Part shown: one piece after another, positions 20,038-23,895 of the stretch
How the letters are laid out: each line of letters opens with the position of its first letter
Position numbering within the stretch: position 1 is the first letter of the stretch
The notes under the pieces: model-generated
The model's database searches: none
The model's input: only the letters and a program-made list of their open reading frames with translations
What the model was told of the DNA's origin: nothing
Origin: a bacterium
GTDB taxonomy: Bacteria; Desulfobacterota; JAPLJL01
Reading direction: 5' to 3'
Length of the DNA: 23,895 nucleotides
NCBI GenBank assembly: GCA_028713675.1
Contig: JAQTNV010000054.1
Coordinates: 1 to 23,895, forward strand
Translations under genes and position numbers: made by a program

Positions 20038-21066
20038 ATGAAAACAGGATTAAAACTTACGGGTCTGATCCTGGGTATTGTCCTGTTTTTCGGCGCCGGA
20101 ACGGCCGGGGCCCAGACCGAGGGCAAATACGTCGCGGAAAAACCGGCGCCCCCGGCGGACCTAAAGGCCCCCGGCTGGCACCCCCTGCTGAAGGCCGCGG
20201 CCAATGTTTCCTTCAGCCATAACCGGAGCGTGGTCGGCAATGCCGACGGGTCGAACTGGAACATCGGCACCCTTCTTAACGGCGGGCTGAACTGGCTCAA
20301 TGCCAGCGGCCATTCCTGGGAAAACAACCTGAAATGGCAGTTGAATTACACGCAGACCCCGACCCTCAAACGTTTTACCAAGGCGGTTGACGGCCTCGAT
20401 TTCAACTCCACTTATCTTTACAACATTCCCTCCATCAAGTGGCTGGGGCCGTTTGCCGGGCTGGTTTTGCAGACCCCGGTTTTTCCGGGTTACGACATCC
20501 GGTCGGCTGATGTCACGGTGATCAAGCTGGACAAGGACGGGAACCAGATCAGTTCCGAGCAGGTCTGGGCCAAGTTGAAAATCGACCTGACCGGACCCTT
20601 CGCCCCCGCCCTGGTCAAGGAAAGCGCCGGGGTTTTCGCGGACGCCCTGAACCGGACGGAGATCAAGCTGAATTTACGGGCCGGGATGTCCGCCTGGGAA
20701 ATCTGGGCCCGGGACGGTTACGCGGTGGCCGATAACGCCTCCACCCCCGAGCTCGAATTGAAGGTCATCCAGGATTCGACCGCGTTCGGCTCGGGGCTGA
20801 TCGCCAGGGCCACCGGCACCCTGAGACCCGAGGTGACTTACGAGGCCAAGGCGGAGGCCATGTATCCGTTTGTATATAATATCGACACCCCGCTCTCGGG
20901 GATCGACCTCCTGAACCTGGATTTCAATTTTCTCCTGCAGGTAAAGCTCCAGAAATGGCTTTCGCTCGACTATACCTTCAAGGCCCTCCGCCTGCCCTTT
21001 ATCACGGACAAGTGGCAGATTCAGAACGGGGTCCTGCTCTCGGCGACATTTGAGTTGGTAAAGTAG
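20038..21066 (+). CDS. DUF3078-like exported protein
   Basis: 342 aa, with AAGGAGG 6 nt before the ATG. Signal peptide residues 1-25 (LILGIVLFFGAGTAGA, cut before Gln). The mature part has alternating strands rich in Trp, Asn and Tyr. Examples are ANVSFSHNRSVVGNADGSNW, LLNGGLNWLNASGHSWENNL and KWLSLDYTFKALRLPF. The SNW...NWENNL-type segment resembles DUF3078 proteins, predicted beta-barrels or periplasmic beta proteins of unknown function. It stands alone on the plus strand. The upstream AT-rich TATATAAT near 19972-19979 could be a -10 box, but no convincing -35 is seen. Confidence 0.7.
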   Translation: MKTGLKLTGLILGIVLFFGAGTAGAQTEGKYVAEKPAPPADLKAPGWHPLLKAAANVSFSHNRSVVGNADGSNWNIGTLLNGGLNWLNASGHSWENNLKWQLNYTQTPTLKRFTKAVDGLDFNSTYLYNIPSIKWLGPFAGLVLQTPVFPGYDIRSADVTVIKLDKDGNQISSEQVWAKLKIDLTGPFAPALVKESAGVFADALNRTEIKLNLRAGMSAWEIWARDGYAVADNASTPELELKVIQDSTAFGSGLIARATGTLRPEVTYEAKAEAMYPFVYNIDTPLSGIDLLNLDFNFLLQVKLQKWLSLDYTFKALRLPFITDKWQIQNGVLLSATFELVK

Positions 21067-21114
21067 GGCCGCGGGCCGACCTGATAGAACCGCCGCCAAG
21101 GTCTACTAAAAAAG

Positions 21115-21146
21115 AGCATAGGGCAAAGGGCATAGGGCATAAAGCA
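21115..21146. repeat. Short degenerate AGGGCATA tandem repeat
   Basis: Imperfect copies of AGGGCA(T/A)A follow one another in the 21067-21370 gap. I see no gene, promoter or terminator in the rest of that gap, which separates two convergent genes. Confidence 0.55.
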
Positions 21147-21370
21147 AAGCTCCAAACGAAAATGTAGTTGCCCGATTTACTTGTCCGGAAGGATGAGGGA
21201 TCGGGCTTTTTTAAAGCCGCCGATCCCGCCTGGAGATGGGACACGTCCCCTAGAATCGGGATAAATGAATCAACAGACCACAAATAATTTAGTTACCGAA
21301 AGACGAGGAAATGAACCCGACAGAATTTATCGGATTTATTTTTTCAGGAATGCGCCGGTCCGGGTCCCGG

Positions 21371-22273
21371 TCAGGACTTGACCACGGAGAGCGCGTTCGA
21401 CGCCGTACCCTGAAGATCCTTCAGGCCCGACCAGGAGGAATCGATCAGGGTGTCGACCGTGTCCTCGGGCCCGGGGATGCGGGCCAGGATCGAAACCGAA
21501 ATCGGGATCCCTCCGCCGGGGGTCGGGAGGCTCGAATGCTCGGCGAGGAAAAGAAACTTGTTGGCGATCGCCGTGAGTTGCTGCTCGGCGACGTTTTCGA
21601 TCAGGGCCACGAACTTGTCCTCGCCCCAGCGGCCGATGGAATCGAAAATCCGGGTGTTGTCGTTGATGACCCGCGCCACCATCCGGATCACGTGGTCCCC
21701 GACGCCGGGGCCCAGGGCGTTCAGGCGGGCAAAATCGTCGATCCCGATGAAGAGGATCCCGAAGGGCCACCAGTACCGTTTCATTCTTTCCAGGTTGGCG
21801 ATGAGGTGCTTCAGGATGAACTGCCGGTTCCCCAGGCCGGTGAGGGAGTCGAGGAGGGCGGCTTCGCGGAGCTGGTCGAGCTCCTTGAGGTGCAGCAGCT
21901 TCTGGATGTTGTCCTGGAAGAATTCCGCCACCCCGATCGGGCGGCCCTTGGCGTCTTGGACCGGAACGGCCCGGACCCGGACCGGCACCCATCTCCCGTC
22001 CTTATGGGTGAGGAAAAGATCGGCTTCCGGGGGCGGGCTCCCGGCCGGGAGGGAGAACGGGCAGCGGGCCTGGCAGGGGTCGCCGCTGCGGTCGTCGCAG
22101 AGCCAGAGCTGGCGGTCATCGCAGCTCTTTCCGACCATCTCCTTGGCCGGGCGGCCCGAAAGTCTCTCCGCCCCCTCGCTCCAGTAAAGGATTTTTTTGT
22201 TCAGGTCGGTGAAAAACACGCCGTCCGGAAAGGTGTTCAGAAGGTTCTCGAAAAATTTCCTGTTCAGCCGCAT
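21371..22273 (-). CDS. PAS-GGDEF protein with degenerate active-site motif
   Basis: 300 aa. The PAS domain (about 10-125) has FPDGVFFTDLNKKILYWSEG and a Cys-containing insert (Cys51, 59, 67, 71; CDDRSGDPCQARCPF). A short helical linker leads to a GGDEF domain (about 138-300) that starts with DSLTGLGNRQF and carries the metal-site region FIGIDDFARLN. The signature motif is GEDKF (217-221) instead of GGDEF/GGEEF: the second Gly is Glu and the catalytic Glu is Lys. Diguanylate cyclase activity is therefore doubtful; a role as GTP or c-di-GMP sensor, or a scaffold, is more likely. No transmembrane segment is present. The Shine-Dalgarno is weak (GGGA). Confidence 0.85.
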   Translation of the reverse strand: MRLNRKFFENLLNTFPDGVFFTDLNKKILYWSEGAERLSGRPAKEMVGKSCDDRQLWLCDDRSGDPCQARCPFSLPAGSPPPEADLFLTHKDGRWVPVRVRAVPVQDAKGRPIGVAEFFQDNIQKLLHLKELDQLREAALLDSLTGLGNRQFILKHLIANLERMKRYWWPFGILFIGIDDFARLNALGPGVGDHVIRMVARVINDNTRIFDSIGRWGEDKFVALIENVAEQQLTAIANKFLFLAEHSSLPTPGGGIPISVSILARIPGPEDTVDTLIDSSWSGLKDLQGTASNALSVVKS

Positions 22274-22314
22274 GGTCAGTCCCGATAATCCTTTCTTTGC
22301 CGGCCGTTCCGGGC

Positions 22315-23481
22315 TTAGAGGGCCGCGATCCGGCGCGCCGCTTCCGCGATCCGGTCTTTATCCTTGGTCAGGGCGAAGCGGATATAACCTTCGCCGGTCC
22401 GGCCGAACCCCGATCCCGGGGTGACCACCACGCCCGCTTTCTCGAGCAGCAGGGTGGTGTAGCCGGCCGAGTCCTGGTCGGCGGGAACCCGGGCCCAGAG
22501 GTAAAAAGTGGCCTCCGGAAGTTCAAAAGCCAGCCCGGCCTGTTTCAGGGCCCGGGCCAGGATATCGCGGCGCTCGCGATAAATGGTCCGGATCCCCTCG
22601 GTGATTTCCGGGGGGGAAGAGAGGGCCGCGATCCCGGCCTCCTGGACCGCCTGGAAGGCTCCCGAGTCGATGTTGGTCTTGACCTTCCGGAGCCCGGCGA
22701 TGAGTTCGGCGTTCCCGGCCGCGAAACCGATCCGCCAGCCGGTCATGTTGAAGGTCTTGGAGAGGGAATGGAACTCGATGGTCACGTCCCGGGCGCCCGG
22801 GATCTGGAGGGCGGTACCCGGGGGCGGGCCGAAATACATCTCCGAGTAGGCCGCGTCGTAGGCGAGGATCAGGTGGTTGGCCTTGCAGAATTCCACCGCC
22901 TGTTTCAGGAATTTCTGATCGCAGACGGCGCTGGTCGGGTTGTTGGGGTAATTCAAAAAAAGGATCCGGGCGTCTTTTTTGGGCTTCAGGGTTTTCCAGT
23001 CGGGGAGGAAGCCCCGCTCCGCCCGGAGGGGAAAGGTCTGCGGTTCGCCCGCCGCGAGGATGGTGGAAGCCCCGTAAACCGGGTAGCCGGGATCGGGGAC
23101 CAGGACCTGGGCTCCGGGATCGATGAAAGCCAGGGGGAAGTGGGCGATCCCCTCCTTGGAGCCGATCAGGGTCAGGACTTCCGTTTCCGGGTCGAGCTCG
23201 ACCTCGAACCGCCGCCGGTAGAAATCCGCCGCGGCCCGGCGGAAACTGAGCAGTCCCTCGTAGCTCGGGTACTGGTGGTTCCGGGGATCCCCGGCCGCCC
23301 GGCGCAGGGCCTCGATGATCGGGGCGGGGGTGGGCAGGTCGGGGTCGCCGATGGAAAGGTCGATGAGGTCCACGCCCCGGGCCCGGACCTCCTTTTTCTT
23401 CCGGTCGATCTCGGCGAAAAGGTAGGGGGGCAGGCGGTCGAGCCGCTCAGAGAGACGATGACGGGGCGCTTTCGTGGTCAT
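22315..23481 (-). CDS. dapL: LL-diaminopimelate aminotransferase
   Basis: 388 aa, with AAAGGA before the ATG. A class I/II PLP aminotransferase with LIDLSIGDPDLPTP at 39-52, substrate-loop motif NHQYPSYEG (68-76), NYPNNPTS (177-184), YDAAYSEMYF (208-217) and the PLP-binding lysine in HSLSKTFNMTGWRIGFA (Lys242). Length and the QYPSYEG and YDAAYSE motifs fit the DapL family. DapL converts tetrahydrodipicolinate directly to LL-2,6-diaminopimelate, for lysine and peptidoglycan synthesis in the cytoplasm, bypassing DapC/D/E. A related aminotransferase of broader substrate range cannot be fully excluded. It lies 41 bp upstream of the PAS-GGDEF gene on the same strand. Confidence 0.88.
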   Translation of the reverse strand: MTTKAPRHRLSERLDRLPPYLFAEIDRKKKEVRARGVDLIDLSIGDPDLPTPAPIIEALRRAAGDPRNHQYPSYEGLLSFRRAAADFYRRRFEVELDPETEVLTLIGSKEGIAHFPLAFIDPGAQVLVPDPGYPVYGASTILAAGEPQTFPLRAERGFLPDWKTLKPKKDARILFLNYPNNPTSAVCDQKFLKQAVEFCKANHLILAYDAAYSEMYFGPPPGTALQIPGARDVTIEFHSLSKTFNMTGWRIGFAAGNAELIAGLRKVKTNIDSGAFQAVQEAGIAALSSPPEITEGIRTIYRERRDILARALKQAGLAFELPEATFYLWARVPADQDSAGYTTLLLEKAGVVVTPGSGFGRTGEGYIRFALTKDKDRIAEAARRIAAL

Positions 23482-23512
23482 GGCTTTCCTTTGTTTTGCT
23501 GGTTTCGGGTTT

Positions 23513-23531
23513 CTAGTCTCTAGTCTCTAGT
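23513..23531. repeat. Tandem 7-bp repeat (CTAGTCT)
   Basis: Two full CTAGTCT units and a partial third lie just upstream of dapL. Likely a slippage-prone intergenic repeat. Confidence 0.75.
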
Positions 23532-23598
23532 TGTAATGACACCCCACAATACCATATGGATTTATATTTTTTCGAGAAGTATGCAAACCACCCAAAAT

Positions 23599-23624
23599 GT
23601 CATCCTGAGCGATAGCGAAGGACC
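23599..23624. repeat. GTCATCCTGAGCG-type dispersed intergenic repeat
   Basis: GTCATCCTGAGCGATAGCGA followed by AGGACC is a variant of a short repeat widely seen in bacterial intergenic DNA. It contains a weak palindrome (GAGCGATAGCGA). Confidence 0.55.
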
Positions 23625-23644
23625 GCTCTTTTTTTATCTTTCTT

Positions 23645-23676
23645 AACTCGAAACTCGAAACAAGAGACTCGAAACT
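23645..23676. repeat. Degenerate ACTCGAA tandem repeat
   Basis: Three spaced copies of (A)ACTCGAAAC occur between dapL and the glycogen synthase gene. With the 23513 and 23599 repeats they fill most of this gap; no gene is seen in it. Confidence 0.65.
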
Positions 23677-23721
23677 GTGTTTTACCCTTTGTGCCTTGTG
23701 CTCTGGTGCACTGCCTACTGC

Positions 23722-23895
23722 CTACTTTTTCTTCTGGGCCAGTTGATCATAAAGCGCTAGATATTCCTGCGCCGGGCGTTTCCAGGAAAAATCCGAGGCC
23801 ATGGCGTTGGCGACGAGCTTCTTCCAGTTCGGGGGATCGGCGAAGACCTGGAGGGCCCGGTTGACCTCGTGGATCAGGTCGGCGGCCTGATATTC
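23722..23895 (-). CDS. C-terminal end of a glycogen synthase-like glycosyltransferase (partial)
   Basis: 57 codons and a stop are visible; the rest lies beyond the right edge. The end reads LVANAMASDFSWKRPAQEYL followed by ALYDQLAQKKK. It matches the C-terminus of GlgA-type (GT5) glycogen synthases, where (A/R)-x-DFSW-x-x-(S/P)A-x-EY-x-x-LY is characteristic. GT4 relatives share parts of this, so the symbol is left blank. If GlgA, it would extend alpha-1,4-glucan from ADP-glucose in the cytoplasm. Confidence 0.7.
   Translation of the reverse strand, partial: EYQAADLIHEVNRALQVFADPPNWKKLVANAMASDFSWKRPAQEYLALYDQLAQKKK

Noticed and set aside
22297-23523. 408-aa plus-strand open frame
   Set aside because: Antisense to dapL, with Gly/Pro/Arg/Asp-rich composition and no conserved motif.
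1-23895. tRNA, rRNA, integrase or transposase genes
   Set aside because: None was recognised by reading both strands. The inverted repeats therefore lack an evident mobility enzyme in this window.

Overview
The window is a 23.9 kb chromosomal segment of a Gram-negative bacterium. It encodes lipoproteins, OmpA-type peptidoglycan-anchoring proteins, an outer-membrane barrel, sigma-54 promoters and LL-diaminopimelate aminotransferase. Core genes are GC-rich. Gene content (XylR_N/V4R-type sigma-54 activator, non-cyanobacterial KaiBC, DapL, families of small palindromic intergenic repeats) would fit an uncultured deltaproteobacterial (Desulfobacterota-like) or Omnitrophota/Nitrospirota-like lineage. 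The sequence alone does not settle the phylum.

Region 1 (1-12.6 kb, all minus strand) is an envelope and stress island. In transcription order from the right it holds a DUF4398 lipoprotein, an OmpA lipoprotein with a repeat stalk, a large Big_5 protein with a DUF3494 (ice-binding-like) end, a beta-barrel/Big_5/OmpA protein, a second OmpA lipoprotein, a 49-aa lmo0937-type membrane peptide, two coiled-coil sll1863-like proteins, a DUF948-like protein, an AI-2E family transporter, an ElaB/YqjD-like DUF883 protein and a LEA_2 protein. A second Big_5 lipoprotein gene runs off the left end.

Region 2 (12.6-17.2 kb) holds an AT-rich PqiA-like membrane protein, a redoxin, a universal-stress-protein remnant, a TPR protein with a truncated cyclic-nucleotide-binding domain, and, on the plus strand, an intact XylR/DmpR-like sigma-54 activator. 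Region 3 (17.2-19.9 kb) is a kaiC-kaiB pair bracketed by inverted copies of a hairpin-rich repeat. Region 4 (20-23.9 kb) holds a DUF3078-like exported protein, a PAS-GGDEF protein with a degenerate active-site motif, dapL, and the end of a probable glycogen synthase.

The most notable signal is a set of three paralogous control regions near 1.03-1.15, 12.25-12.37 and 15.41-15.54 kb. Each has a minus-strand sigma-54 -24/-12 promoter (GG-N10-GC). About 76-79 bp upstream each has a palindrome of the ATCAA/TTGAT type followed by a GATCAA motif. At 15.5 kb the activator gene starts 25 bp after that motif. At 12.4 kb a decayed stub of the same gene starts at exactly the same distance. The first copy carries a 23-codon scar joining the start of the DUF4398 gene to the end of the OmpA gene. 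The third carries a pseudogene of the DUF3494 tail. A further activator fragment lies at 19.6 kb. I infer that an activator/sigma-54/envelope-protein module was duplicated here and that its copies decayed in complementary ways, leaving one regulator that may control all the surviving promoters.
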